Part shown: positions 8,750 to 17,418 of the stretch, in pieces
How positions within the stretch are numbered: position 1 is the first letter of the stretch
Layout: the number at the start of each line of letters is the position of its first letter
The notes under the pieces: generated by a model
What the model was told of the DNA's origin: nothing
The model's input: only the letters and a program-made list of their open reading frames with translations
Databases searched by the model: none
Assembly (NCBI RefSeq): GCF_001426085.1
Contig: NZ_LMRR01000001.1
Span: forward strand, 1,539-65,538
Length of the DNA stretch: 64,000 bases
Source: Rhodococcus sp. Leaf278
GTDB taxonomy: Bacteria > Actinomycetota > Actinomycetes > Mycobacteriales > Mycobacteriaceae
Direction: 5' to 3'
Program-made: the position numbers and the translations under genes

Positions 8750-9352
8750 TCAGTCTTCGTCTTCGTCGTCGTGCCCGAACGGATCGTCGACGGTGCCGGG
8801 CGTCCAGCTCAGCCCCGGCACGCCCCAGCCGGCGCGCTTGATGGCCTTCTTGGCTGCCCGTGCGTGTCGTCCGATGAGTACGTCGGTGTACAGAAAACCG
8901 TCGAGATGGCCTACCTCGTGTTGGAGCATCCGGGCGAAGAAGCCTCGGCCCTCGATGTCGACGGGATCGCCCTTCGCATCGGTTCCGGTCACCCGAGCCC
9001 AGTCGGCGCGGCCGGTGGGGTGCTGCTCGCCGGGAACCGACAGGCAGCCCTCGTCGTCGTCGTCGGGATCGGGCATGGTCTCGGGAATCTCGGACGTCTC
9101 GAGGACGGGGTTGACGACCTCTCCGCGACGACGGAAAACCTTGCCGTCCGCGCCTTGGTCGGGGCAGTCGTAGATGAACAGACGTTTGCCGACGCCCACC
9201 TGATTCGCTGCGAGACCGACGCCGTTCGCGGCGGCCAGGGTCTCGTACATGTCGGCGATCAACTCGGCCAGCTCGTCGGGTGACTCGGTGACCGGAGCGG
9301 TTGCGGTGTGGAGCACCGGATCGCCGACGATCCGGATGGGAAGAATTGCCAT
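8750..9352 (-). CDS. def: Peptide deformylase
   Basis: A 200-residue metalloenzyme that removes the formyl group from new N-terminal methionines. Three family motifs are visible: GVGLAANQ at residues 44-51, EGCLS with metal ligand Cys103, and QHEVGH with His145, catalytic Glu146 and His149. The last motif has Gly where most bacterial enzymes have Asp (HExDH). A highly acidic insertion (PDPDDDDEG) precedes the EGCLS motif and the C-terminus is also acidic. ATG 9352 begins [14 protein letters not shown], the expected N-terminus. An array of three short repeats lies immediately upstream (9369-9470). Confidence 0.95.
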   Translation of the reverse strand: MAILPIRIVGDPVLHTATAPVTESPDELAELIADMYETLAAANGVGLAANQVGVGKRLFIYDCPDQGADGKVFRRRGEVVNPVLETSEIPETMPDPDDDDEGCLSVPGEQHPTGRADWARVTGTDAKGDPVDIEGRGFFARMLQHEVGHLDGFLYTDVLIGRHARAAKKAIKRAGWGVPGLSWTPGTVDDPFGHDDEDED

Positions 9353-9368
9353 GGTCGACAAGGATACC

Positions 9369-9470
9369 GGGAGTGGAGCCTGCGGAATGACCCAGCGGTG
9401 GGGAGTGGAGCCTGCGGAATGACCCAGAGTTGTAGGTGGAGCCTGCGGAATGACCCAGAGTTGTAGGTGG
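9369..9470. repeat. Three tandem copies of a short dispersed repeat
   Basis: The unit contains GTGGAGCCTGCGGAATGACC and recurs at 9374, 9406 and 9437, with a period of 31-32 bases. Copies 2 and 3 also share the tail CAGAGTTGTAGGTGG. The same element occurs twice in the opposite orientation at 49594-49654, upstream of argG. The copies lie in the leader and promoter region of def. The spacing and unit size argue against a CRISPR, and no coding frame uses the repeat. Confidence 0.75.
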
Positions 9471-9706
9471 CGCATGTGGTCGGGTTCGCTGCCGGTGTTC
9501 GCCGAACACGCCACGCGCCGGTACCTCGCGGGAGCCGTTCCCCGGGCGTCGAGCGTGGTTGAATGATTCCCGAAACACAACTGTGTAATTCGGTCGGTGC
9601 GCGTACGGGTGCCGGCAGTACCGGGGGAAGCAGATTTCCCCAGGGTCTGTGGTCTCACGAGTCGGTGATGGCACAGGCCCAGGGAGTCGAGAAGTCGAGG
9701 AGTGGG

Positions 9707-10045
9707 ATGGACGGCGCAGCAGCGCGTGACTCGAACCAGGCTCAGCAACCGGGAAGTTCGGACGGCTCGCAGGATCCGAACGAAGTCGGTGCAGACGGCC
9801 TGAGTCGACGAGAGCACGACATCCTGTCCTTCGAGCGGCAGTGGTGGAAGTACGCCGGAGCGAAGGAAGAGGCCATCAAGGAACTCTTCTCCATGTCGGC
9901 CACCCGCTACTACCAGATTTTGAACGCATTGGTCGATCGGCCGGAATCGCTCGCCGCGGATCCGATGCTGGTCAAGCGTCTGCGCCGCCTGCGGGCGAGT
10001 AGGCAGAAGGCTCGTGCAGCCCGTCGGCTCGGTTTCGACGTCTGA
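9707..10045 (+). CDS. DUF3263 protein (Rv0430-like)
   Basis: A 112-residue basic protein of the DUF3263 family. The conserved core ([16 protein letters not shown] ... [16 protein letters not shown]) looks like a small helix-turn-helix domain, followed by a basic tail [20 protein letters not shown] infer a nucleic-acid-binding role, but none is established. ATG 9707 has GAGGAG at 9697-9702 and gives a length close to the roughly 100 residues of the M. tuberculosis protein; ATG 9668 is an alternative that adds 13 residues. The gene is divergent from def, as in M. tuberculosis. Confidence 0.8.
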   Translation: MDGAAARDSNQAQQPGSSDGSQDPNEVGADGLSRREHDILSFERQWWKYAGAKEEAIKELFSMSATRYYQILNALVDRPESLAADPMLVKRLRRLRASRQKARAARRLGFDV

Positions 10046-10104
10046 GCAGGGCCGACCAGCGGCGTGTTCCGAGTCGACGTCGACGGTCGGCTAGGGTCGA
10101 GTAC

Positions 10105-10638
10105 GTGAGCAGCCCCAACCCGGAACAGACCGGGCCACCACTCCGCGCTCTGGCCATGGTGTTGATTTCGCTTGCGATCCTGTTCGCGGCGATCGGTGCA
10201 CTCTCGCTCACCGGTTCCGATTCCGACGAGGCGGCTGCTGAGCCCGCCGCCGCCGAGACGACAAGCACACCGGCCGCGGTCGCACCGACGACGCAGGCCC
10301 CAGCAGCGCAGGTTCCGGCAGCTGATGCGTCGACCAGCTCCGCAGCCCCCACCACCTCTGGCACCTCCGGTGATGTCGAAGTGCGGGTGCTCAACAACTC
10401 GAACGTCTCCGGCCTCGCGGCCGGCACAGCGAGCACGCTGACCGCCGGGGGATGGAACGTTGCCGAGACAGGCAACTTCAGCGAGGCCCAGTTCGCCCAG
10501 ACCGCGGTGTACTACGGGACCGCTGCTGGTGAGGAACAGGCTGCGCAGTCGATCGCCTCGGAACTCGGTGTTCCGGCCGAGCCCAAGCCGACCTCGCTCG
10601 AATCCACGGTCGGTGTCGTCGTCATCGTCACCCAGTAG
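10105..10638 (+). CDS. LytR C-terminal-domain membrane protein (Rv0431-like)
   Basis: A 177-residue protein with a short cytoplasmic N-terminus, one membrane helix (about residues 14-36), a low-complexity Ala/Thr/Pro/Ser linker (about 40-90) and a C-terminal LytR_C domain beginning VEVRVLNNSNVSG. The domain should lie outside the membrane. M. tuberculosis Rv0431 occupies the same place and has been linked to cell-wall and vesicle phenotypes; a role in envelope biology is therefore likely, but the biochemistry is unknown. The start is GTG 10105. The next gene is sodC, as in M. tuberculosis. Confidence 0.85.
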   Translation: MSSPNPEQTGPPLRALAMVLISLAILFAAIGALSLTGSDSDEAAAEPAAAETTSTPAAVAPTTQAPAAQVPAADASTSSAAPTTSGTSGDVEVRVLNNSNVSGLAAGTASTLTAGGWNVAETGNFSEAQFAQTAVYYGTAAGEEQAAQSIASELGVPAEPKPTSLESTVGVVVIVTQ

Positions 10639-10752
10639 TTCTGGGAGACCCGAGAGTTCAGCACGTCGACGACGTGCCCGGTTCGGTCGAATCGGGCGGC
10701 ACGTTATTATTTTCGAGCCCGGCGAAACTGCCTGAAAGAGGAGCGATTTCCG

Positions 10753-11469
10753 ATGGACATGTTCAAGCGACGCACTGCTGCGACCCGATCGTTGCGATAT
10801 GCGGTGCCGGTCCTCGCGATCGCAGCGCTCGGCCTTTCTGCCTGCAGCAACGGCGAGGTCGCGTCCGATACCCCTGGCACCGTTCCGCCGGTCTGGACCG
10901 GTGAGTCCGATCCGTCGGCGGCCGCTACGGCAGGCGACGGCCGGGCCGAGTCCGAGTCGGGCTCCGAGGAGACCATCGAGGGCACCCTCCGCAACGCGTC
11001 CGGTGCCGAGGTGGGCACGGTGATGTTCGCGGCCGAGGGTGAGAAGCTCACCGTCACCGCCGAGGTCGAGAACATGACTCCCGGATTCCACGGCTTCCAC
11101 GTCCACACCGTCGGCGTCTGCGAGCCGAACTCCGTGGCACCCACCGGCGGCGAACCGGGTGCCTTCCTGTCCTCGGGCGGACACCTGCAGGTCGACGGCC
11201 GTACCGAGCACCCCTCCAGTGGCGACCTGTCGTCTCTTCAGGTTGGCGAGGACGGCACCGGCCGACTCGTCACCACCACGGACACGATCACGCTGGACGA
11301 CCTGCGCGCTGGCGGTGCGGGAACCTCGGTGATCGTGCACGAGGGTGCCGACAACTTCGCGAACATTCCGCCGCGGTACACACTCCCCGACGGTGCCGCG
11401 GTACCGGACATGACGACCCTGATGACCGGCGACGCCGGTGCTCGGGCTGCGTGCGCGGTACTGCAGTAG
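10753..11469 (+). CDS. sodC: Cu/Zn superoxide dismutase lipoprotein
   Basis: A 238-residue exported superoxide dismutase. The signal peptide ends in LSAC, a lipobox, so the enzyme should be lipid-anchored on the outer face of the membrane. The Cu-binding HGFHVH motif is present near residue 115, with the conserved disulfide Cys in VGVCEPN, then GGHL, TEHPSSGDL and VIVHEGADNF, covering the other metal ligands and the Asp. The last residues contain ARAACAVL with the partner Cys. Ribosome binding site GAGGAG lies just upstream of ATG 10753. The position between Rv0431-like and Rv0433-like genes matches M. tuberculosis Rv0432. Confidence 0.93.
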   Translation: MDMFKRRTAATRSLRYAVPVLAIAALGLSACSNGEVASDTPGTVPPVWTGESDPSAAATAGDGRAESESGSEETIEGTLRNASGAEVGTVMFAAEGEKLTVTAEVENMTPGFHGFHVHTVGVCEPNSVAPTGGEPGAFLSSGGHLQVDGRTEHPSSGDLSSLQVGEDGTGRLVTTTDTITLDDLRAGGAGTSVIVHEGADNFANIPPRYTLPDGAAVPDMTTLMTGDAGARAACAVLQ

Positions 11470-11470
11470 T

Positions 11471-12601
11471 TTGAGCGCACCCCGGATCGACTTCGCGAGT
11501 TCACCTCGCCCGACGCTCGGCGTCGAGTGGGAGATCGCACTGGTCGACAAGAACACGCGAGACTTGGTCAACTCCGCCGAAGCGGTCATGGACGGCGTAC
11601 ACGATCTCGCCGGGGACACCCCGCGGGTGACGAAGGAACTGCTGCGCAACACCGTCGAACTCGTCACCGGGGTGTGCGAGAACGTCGGGGAGGCCATGGA
11701 CGACCTCGGCGGCTCGCTGGATCTGGTGCGCCGCGCCGCTGATCCACTGGGAATCGATCTGTTCTCGGCGGGCACGCACCCGTTCGCCGAATGGTCGACC
11801 CAGCAGCTCACCAGCTCGCCGAGCTACGACGAGCTGATTGCGCGCACCCAGTGGTGGGGTCGCCAGATGCTCATCTGGGGAGTGCACGTGCACGTGGGAG
11901 TCTCGTCGCCCCACAAGGTCTTTCCCATTCTCAACTCGCTACTCCTGCAGTACCCACACCTGTTGGCGCTATCCGCCTCCTCGCCGATCTGGGCCGGAAA
12001 CGACACCGGATACGCCAGCAACCGTGCGCTGATGTTCCAGCAACTGCCGACCGCCGGGTTGCCGTTCCAGTTCGAGGACTGGTCGCAGTTCGAGGGGTTC
12101 GTTCGCGATCAGCTCAAAACGGGCGTCATCGAGCAACTGGGCGGCATGCACTGGGACATCAGGCCGGCCCCGAAGTGGGGAACCATCGAGGTCCGCGTGT
12201 GCGACGGGGCGTCGAGCAAGCGGGAGCTGGCTGCCCTCGTCGCGTTGACACACTGCCTCATCGTCCACCTCGACGAGCGGCTCGAAGCGGGGGAGACACT
12301 GCCGTCCATCCCGCCGTGGCACGTGCAGGAGAACAAGTGGCGAGCGGCCCGGTACGGCCTCGACGCCGAGATCATTCTGGACTCGAGCAGCAACGAGCGG
12401 CTGGTCACCGACGATTTGCACGACCTGCTCGAAAAGTTGACTCCAACGGCAAAGCGGTTGAACTGCGTCGACGAGTTGGCCGCGGTGGCCGACATTCCCC
12501 GGCTCGGGGCGTCGTACCAACGCCAGCGTGCGGTGGCTGCGCAGTCCGGCGGTGATCTGCGAGCGGTCGTGGAGTCGTTGGTCACCGAGCTCCAATTGTG
12601 A
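11471..12601 (+). CDS. YbdK-like carboxylate-amine ligase (Rv0433-like)
   Basis: A 376-residue member of the glutamate-cysteine ligase 2 superfamily. Strong family blocks are TLGVEWEIALVD at the N-terminus, KELLRNTVELVTG, QWWGRQMLIWGVHVHVG (metal-binding region), DTGYASNRALMFQQLPTAGL, WDIRPAPKWGTIEVRVCD and PPWHVQENKWRAARYGLD. ATP-dependent ligation of a carboxylate to an amine is expected; E. coli YbdK has weak gamma-glutamylcysteine synthetase activity, but the true substrate in mycolata, which use mycothiol, is unknown. The start is TTG 11471, one base after the sodC stop, which gives exactly the length of the M. tuberculosis protein. Confidence 0.88.
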   Translation: MSAPRIDFASSPRPTLGVEWEIALVDKNTRDLVNSAEAVMDGVHDLAGDTPRVTKELLRNTVELVTGVCENVGEAMDDLGGSLDLVRRAADPLGIDLFSAGTHPFAEWSTQQLTSSPSYDELIARTQWWGRQMLIWGVHVHVGVSSPHKVFPILNSLLLQYPHLLALSASSPIWAGNDTGYASNRALMFQQLPTAGLPFQFEDWSQFEGFVRDQLKTGVIEQLGGMHWDIRPAPKWGTIEVRVCDGASSKRELAALVALTHCLIVHLDERLEAGETLPSIPPWHVQENKWRAARYGLDAEIILDSSSNERLVTDDLHDLLEKLTPTAKRLNCVDELAAVADIPRLGASYQRQRAVAAQSGGDLRAVVESLVTELQL

Positions 12602-12648
12602 CCGTTTGTATTTAACTTTGTGTTCACTCACCGTTTACGATCAACGGC

Positions 12649-13929
12649 GTGCTGCAGGGGGACGTCGGGAGCGTCGAGGTCGATTCGACACGTGAGAACT
12701 CTGTTCGTCCCCTGATCATCGGCGCTGTCCTCGTTGCCGCGTTCTTGGTGCTGCTGCAGATCGTCGCGACGGTCTGGAATTTCCCCGGACCGTTGCCGAG
12801 CGTCTGGAACGACCTGTTCGGCACGCCGAAGTCGATGTCGCTGCCGTGGGCGGCCCTGATCCTGGCCACCGTCGGTCTCGACAACGGTCTTCGCCTGCGA
12901 ACCCTGGCCCTGGCCGCGCTGATCGATGCTGCGGTGCTCGGTCTCCGCTTCGTGTTCGACGCCCCCCTGACGGTCGGCAACGGCCCGTCCCTCGTGTTGG
13001 TCGGACTGGGGGTTCTAGTCGCCCGGCGGGGTGAGACACGGGCGATGCGCGGTGTTGCTCTCGGAGCACTGCTGTTGCTCGCGACCAAGGCGGGCGACGC
13101 CTGGTTGCATATCACCACCATCGCCCGGCCGTACGTTCTCGACGAATACGCCTACGCCGCCGATCGTGCACTGGGGAATCCGTCCTGGGTATTCGGCAAC
13201 ATCCTGGAGCGCCTCGGCCCGGTCGCCGAGGGAACGCTGCACTGGATCTACATCCAGTTACCCGTCGCGGCGATCATCGTTGCGCTGTACCAGCTGCGCG
13301 GAGTTGCCGCGGGGGCCGCCTGGCCGAGGCACTTCCTGTTCCGGACGTTCCTGCTGATCGGGCTCGTCGGACCGGTGTTCTATCTACTGTTCCCGGTGGT
13401 GGGGCCGATGTTCGCGTTCGATTCGTGGCCGTCGCAGGTGTTGCCCATCTCGGGCGCGCTCGGCGAGATCCCGTTCGACTCGGAGACTCCGCGAAACTGT
13501 ATGCCGAGCCTGCACACGGCATGGGCGCTGAGCATCTTCATCCATTCCCGACGCGGCCCGTGGTGGCTGCGGGCCGGCGGCACCCTGTGGTTGCTCGGCA
13601 CGCTCGCCGCCACTCTCGGATTCGGCTACCACTACGGCGTCGATCTTGTCGCCGGTGCAGTGCTGTGCCTGACCCTCGAATCCGTTCTCCGTGATCCCGA
13701 GCGCGGCTGGGACAGGGCTCGAATTACATTGGTGGCCTACGGTTGCGCCGCGATGGCTGCACTATTGGTGAGCTACCGCTACCTGGCTGCCGCATTCGCG
13801 TCGCACCCTCAGGTGTTCGGGCCCCTCGTTCTCGGGGTGCTGGCAGCCATGGCGTTCGGCTTCCACGCGGTGTTCTTCGCCGACTCGCCGAGAGCTACCG
13901 ATCGGGCTCGTCCGGTTCCATCTCGTTGA
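12649..13929 (+). CDS. PAP2/Aur1-like multi-pass membrane enzyme
   Basis: A 426-residue membrane protein with about ten to twelve hydrophobic segments. Two phosphatase motifs of the PAP2_3/Aur1 (inositol-phosphotransferase-like) group are clear: NCMPSLHTAWALS near residue 284 and GFGYHYGVDLVAG near residue 325, each supplying a catalytic His. It may dephosphorylate a lipid phosphate or transfer a polar head group in the membrane. The start is GTG 12649; no ATG is available near the N-terminus. The 3' end overlaps mrpG on the other strand by 35 bases. Confidence 0.78.
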   Translation: MLQGDVGSVEVDSTRENSVRPLIIGAVLVAAFLVLLQIVATVWNFPGPLPSVWNDLFGTPKSMSLPWAALILATVGLDNGLRLRTLALAALIDAAVLGLRFVFDAPLTVGNGPSLVLVGLGVLVARRGETRAMRGVALGALLLLATKAGDAWLHITTIARPYVLDEYAYAADRALGNPSWVFGNILERLGPVAEGTLHWIYIQLPVAAIIVALYQLRGVAAGAAWPRHFLFRTFLLIGLVGPVFYLLFPVVGPMFAFDSWPSQVLPISGALGEIPFDSETPRNCMPSLHTAWALSIFIHSRRGPWWLRAGGTLWLLGTLAATLGFGYHYGVDLVAGAVLCLTLESVLRDPERGWDRARITLVAYGCAAMAALLVSYRYLAAAFASHPQVFGPLVLGVLAAMAFGFHAVFFADSPRATDRARPVPSR

Positions 13930-14236
13930 CGATCAACAGGCCGTCGCGACCCCGCTGCTCTCGGTAGGCCACGCGACCGACGGTATGCGCGATGACCGGA
14001 GCGGTCACCAAGGTGAAGATGCCCACCAGCAACAGCATCCAGATGTCCACGTTTCCGCGCAGGCTGATGATGGCCCCGATCAGCACCATGATCAGACCCA
14101 CCACCTGCGGCTTGGTAGCCGCGTGCATCCGCGAGAGAGTATCGGGGAAGCGCACGATGCCGACGGCTGCGGTGAACGCCAGTAGCGCTCCCAACAGAAT
14201 GAAAATAGAGGCAATGACCTGCGCAACAGTGCTCAT
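13895..14236 (-). CDS. mrpG: Mrp Na+/H+ antiporter subunit G
   Basis: A 113-residue membrane protein with three helices, matching MnhG/MrpG over its length (VGIVRFPDTLSRMHAATKPQ is the family hallmark). It is the last gene of the mrp operon. The ATG at 14236 overlaps the TGA of mrpF by four bases. It is needed for assembly of the full antiporter complex and does not transport by itself. The C-terminal tail is acidic. Confidence 0.92.
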   Translation of the reverse strand: MSTVAQVIASIFILLGALLAFTAAVGIVRFPDTLSRMHAATKPQVVGLIMVLIGAIISLRGNVDIWMLLLVGIFTLVTAPVIAHTVGRVAYREQRGRDGLLIVNEMEPDEPDR

Positions 14237-14490
14237 TCGTCCCTCACCCGGAATCGTGCGATGCTGACCGACCCGACGAAGCTGACCAGCGACAGCGCGA
14301 CGATGGCCGGTACCAGCGTGGTGTCGCGGCTGTAGACGGCCCAGACGGCGAGGCCACACATGGAGACGGCAAGAATCGTGTCCATGGCGACGAGTCGGTC
14401 GAGCGTGCTGGGGCCGTCGAGCAGTCGGAACGCGGTGAGGATCGCGGCGGCAATCAGGAGGACGCCGGCTATTGCGAGAACAACGGTCAC
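14233..14490 (-). CDS. mrpF: Mrp Na+/H+ antiporter subunit F
   Basis: An 85-residue protein with three membrane helices and the MnhF/MrpF signature FRLLDGPSTLDRLVAMDT between the first two. It is a structural subunit of the antiporter. Its start overlaps the end of mrpE by four bases and its end overlaps the start of mrpG by four bases, so the three are translationally coupled. Confidence 0.92.
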   Translation of the reverse strand: MTVVLAIAGVLLIAAAILTAFRLLDGPSTLDRLVAMDTILAVSMCGLAVWAVYSRDTTLVPAIVALSLVSFVGSVSIARFRVRDE

Positions 14491-15140
14491 GACCAGTCCC
14501 CCTTCCTCTTGTCGTCGGTCTTCTTGTCGTCCCGAGGAGCGTCCGAATCGGCCTCGACGGGGTCGTCACCGAGCACCCCGTGGTACCGCTCGTACTCCTG
14601 GTAGTGCAGGGGGCTGGGCTTCCAGTCGGAATCACGCTCGAAGCCGGCGATGAACAGCTTCTCCAGATGCCGGACGTAGGCGTAGAAGCCGTCGACTGCC
14701 TTCTGGGTACCCATGTCCAGCACGTGCACGTACAACAGGCGTCGGGTTCGATCGATCTCGAGCACCATCGTGCCGGGCACCAGGTTCATCGCATCGACGA
14801 ACAGCGTGAGCACCAGATCGGACTTGATCGCGATGCGGCAGCGCAGCACTCCGGTGACCGGCGGGGCCTTGGGCCTGATCGCCAACCAGGCGACACTGAC
14901 GCTGGATTCGATTGCGTAGTAGAGGAATACGACGGCGAGTTTGACGAGCGAGAACACGTGGATGCGGCCCTCGACCGGAACCCGCGGCAACGGCAGCAGC
15001 ACCATGATGAGTAGTCCCACCGCGATACCGCCGAGAATGTTTGCGGCAGAAACATTGCCCCACAACAGAACCCAGATGGCCGTCAACCAGGCAAGGGTCC
15101 ACAGACGCAGCAGAATCGAGCGGTCCATCTTCATCTTCAT
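14487..15140 (-). CDS. mrpE: Mrp Na+/H+ antiporter subunit E
   Basis: A 217-residue MnhE/MrpE protein. Two membrane helices are near the N-terminus (about residues 10-50) and a third hydrophobic stretch follows; a cytoplasmic domain contains the conserved DAMNLVPGTMVLEID and HVLDM segments. The C-terminus is longer than usual and highly charged (many Asp and Lys). Three in-frame ATGs lie at 15140, 15134 and 15128, and any could be used. The gene overlaps mrpD and mrpF by four bases each. Confidence 0.9.
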   Translation of the reverse strand: MKMKMDRSILLRLWTLAWLTAIWVLLWGNVSAANILGGIAVGLLIMVLLPLPRVPVEGRIHVFSLVKLAVVFLYYAIESSVSVAWLAIRPKAPPVTGVLRCRIAIKSDLVLTLFVDAMNLVPGTMVLEIDRTRRLLYVHVLDMGTQKAVDGFYAYVRHLEKLFIAGFERDSDWKPSPLHYQEYERYHGVLGDDPVEADSDAPRDDKKTDDKRKGDWS

Positions 15141-16780
15141 CGGGTGCCCTCCTCGTCTGCGCGAGCCTGCTCGTAAGCCTGATCGCCGACGAATTCCGCA
15201 CCGCGCACCGCGTCGATATACACCGAGCGATCGCGGAGGTCCGCTGCGGCGCGGTCGCTGATGTCGATGATGCGGCCGGCGAACACCGTCATCGCCAGAC
15301 CGACGACGACGAGCCCGATCGTCGGGATCAACATGAACGCCGGCATCTTGCCGACGTCCTCGCGGTCACCGAACTGAATGTCCGACGAGTCGTCGAGCAG
15401 AGCGGACGGGCTGTTGTCCGCCAGATCGCCCTCGGGGGCGTCGGCGCGAGCGCGCCAGAACGCCTTGGTCCACACGCGCGCCACCACGTACAGCGTCAGC
15501 AGGCTGGTGACGGTGCCGCCGGCCACGAGCAGCCAGGCCAGTACGCTGCCCTGTTCGCTACCGGCCTGCAGCAGTGCCACCTTGCCGATGAAGCCCGAGA
15601 ACGGTGGAATGCCACCGAGATTGAGGGCCGGCACCAGGAAGACGATTGCCAGCACGGGGCTGGCCGCGGCCAAGCCGCCGAGCCGCCGCAGCGACGACGA
15701 ACCGGCCTGACGCTCGATCAGGCCGACGACGAGGAACAGCGTCGTCTGCACCAGAATGTGGTGCGCGACGTAGTAGATGGAGCCGGACAATCCCGATTGA
15801 GTCGACAGCGCGACACCGAAGATCATGTAGCCGATGTGGCTGACGAGGGTGAACGAGAGCAGTCGTTTGATGTCGCTCTGCGCGATGGAGCCGAGGATGC
15901 CGACGAGCATCGTCAGCAGACCGCAGACCATCAGCACGTTGTCGAGTGAGCCGTCCGGGAACAGTAGAGTATGTGCGCGAATGATCGCGTACACACCGAC
16001 TTTGGTGAGCAAACCGGCGAACACCGCGGTGACCGGGGCCGGTGCGGTGGGGTAGGAGTCGGGAAGCCACGTCGACAGCGGGAACACCGCGGCCTTGATG
16101 CCGAACGCAACCAGCAGCACGGCGAAGATCGCGGTTCTCGTGCCCGACGGGATGTCGTCCATCCGCACCGCGATATGGGCCAGGTTCAGCGTTCCGGTGG
16201 CGCCGTAGACCAGCGCGATACCGATCAGGAAGATCAGCGACGACACCATCGACACCATCACGTACGACACGCCTGCACGCACGCGGTCGGCACTCGCACC
16301 CAGAGTGAGGAGCACGAACGAGGCCGCCAGCAGGACCTCGAAGCCGACGAACAGATTGAACAGGTCGCCGGCCAGGAACGCGTTGCACACACCTGCGGTC
16401 AACGCGAGATACGTCGGCAGGAAGATCGAGACCGGCTGATTCTCACTGCCGTCGCGGATACCCTGACCGATCGAGTACACCATGACCGCAAGTAACACGA
16501 CCGAGGAGACGACAAGCATCATCGCCGAAAGTCGGTCCACCACAAGCGAAATGCCGAGCGGTGAATCCCAACCGCCGACCTGAAGCGCGCTGGTGCCGTC
16601 GCGATCGGCGAGGTAGAGCATCATCGACGAGATCGCGACCACGGCGGTCAGCGCGACGATGGTGATGAATCGTTGAGCCCGCGGTTTGCGGCCCAGCACC
16701 AGTGTCAGAGCTGCGGCGAGCATCGGAATGAGCACGGGCAGGGGCGTCAGGGCGTCGATCACGCCCGGGGAGATCGTCAC
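15137..16780 (-). CDS. mrpD: Mrp Na+/H+ antiporter subunit D
   Basis: A 547-residue protein with about 14 membrane helices, of the NuoM/NuoN-like proton-conducting family. Key blocks include FNLFVGFEVLLAAS, the KAAVFPLSTWLPDSYPTAP segment carrying the conserved Lys, and the LLSFTLVSHIGYM region. It forms one of the ion channels of the complex with MrpA. The GTG at 16780 overlaps the TGA of mrpC by four bases and begins MTISPGVIDALTPL; the longer open frame upstream is Arg-rich and rejected. Confidence 0.93.
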   Translation of the reverse strand: MTISPGVIDALTPLPVLIPMLAAALTLVLGRKPRAQRFITIVALTAVVAISSMMLYLADRDGTSALQVGGWDSPLGISLVVDRLSAMMLVVSSVVLLAVMVYSIGQGIRDGSENQPVSIFLPTYLALTAGVCNAFLAGDLFNLFVGFEVLLAASFVLLTLGASADRVRAGVSYVMVSMVSSLIFLIGIALVYGATGTLNLAHIAVRMDDIPSGTRTAIFAVLLVAFGIKAAVFPLSTWLPDSYPTAPAPVTAVFAGLLTKVGVYAIIRAHTLLFPDGSLDNVLMVCGLLTMLVGILGSIAQSDIKRLLSFTLVSHIGYMIFGVALSTQSGLSGSIYYVAHHILVQTTLFLVVGLIERQAGSSSLRRLGGLAAASPVLAIVFLVPALNLGGIPPFSGFIGKVALLQAGSEQGSVLAWLLVAGGTVTSLLTLYVVARVWTKAFWRARADAPEGDLADNSPSALLDDSSDIQFGDREDVGKMPAFMLIPTIGLVVVGLAMTVFAGRIIDISDRAAADLRDRSVYIDAVRGAEFVGDQAYEQARADEEGTR

Positions 16781-17418
16781 TTGTCGTCTCCCTTCGTGTC
16801 GTCGGTGCTGCGGTCCTCGGGGCGGCTGTCGTCCTTCTCGGCCGTATCGAGCCCGTCGAGCCCGCGGAGCTGGGGGTTGTCGTCGTCGTTGTCGAAGTCG
16901 CCGTCGTGCAGATCCTCGTAGCACTCGAGGTCTTCCAGATTCTTGATCTGCTCGATCGGAATCGGGTTGCCCTTCGAGTCGAAGGCATCGCCGCCGAAGC
17001 TCGGTTCGCCCGTCACCGGGTCGTCGGAGCGGTCGCGGTCGGGTGCCTCGGCCATCGACCTGCGCAGCGAGACCTTGGTGTCCTCGGGGTCGTTCTCGAT
17101 GTCGTCCTTGGTGTTGAGCGTGAACGATCGGTAGGCGAGTGCGAGCACGAAGGCCGCGATACCCATGGTGATGACGATCGCGGTCAGGATCATCGCCTGC
17201 GCCAACGGATCCGCCATGCCCTGGCCCAGGGAATTGTCCCGGCCCACGATGGGCGGCGTACCGGCCGGCCCACCGACGGTGAGCAACAGCAGATTGACGC
17301 CGTTTCCGAACAGCAACAGGCCGAGCAGCATCTTGGTGATGCTTCGTTCGAGAAGCAGGTAGACACCGGCGGCGACGAGCACGCCGACGATGACGAGCAT
17401 GCCGAGATCAGCGGTCAT
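16777..17418 (-). CDS. mrpC: Mrp Na+/H+ antiporter subunit C with long acidic tail
   Basis: The first 105 residues are a NuoK-like MrpC protein with three membrane helices and the conserved LFGNGVNLLLLT and MADPLAQAMILTAIVI segments. The protein then continues for about 108 more residues that are hydrophilic and strongly acidic (for example DGDFDNDDDNPQLRGLDG), giving 213 residues in total against roughly 110-150 for most MrpC proteins. The tail should face the cytoplasm. It overlaps mrpA and mrpD by four bases each. Confidence 0.92.
   Translation of the reverse strand: MTADLGMLVIVGVLVAAGVYLLLERSITKMLLGLLLFGNGVNLLLLTVGGPAGTPPIVGRDNSLGQGMADPLAQAMILTAIVITMGIAAFVLALAYRSFTLNTKDDIENDPEDTKVSLRRSMAEAPDRDRSDDPVTGEPSFGGDAFDSKGNPIPIEQIKNLEDLECYEDLHDGDFDNDDDNPQLRGLDGLDTAEKDDSRPEDRSTDDTKGDDK

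Noticed and set aside
9369..9470. CRISPR-like array
   Set aside because: The repeats are adjacent with nearly constant intervening sequence, so there are no unique spacers, and no cas genes are present.
9910..11811. 633-codon minus-strand frame
   Set aside because: It covers four plus-strand genes with clear families and shows no motif.
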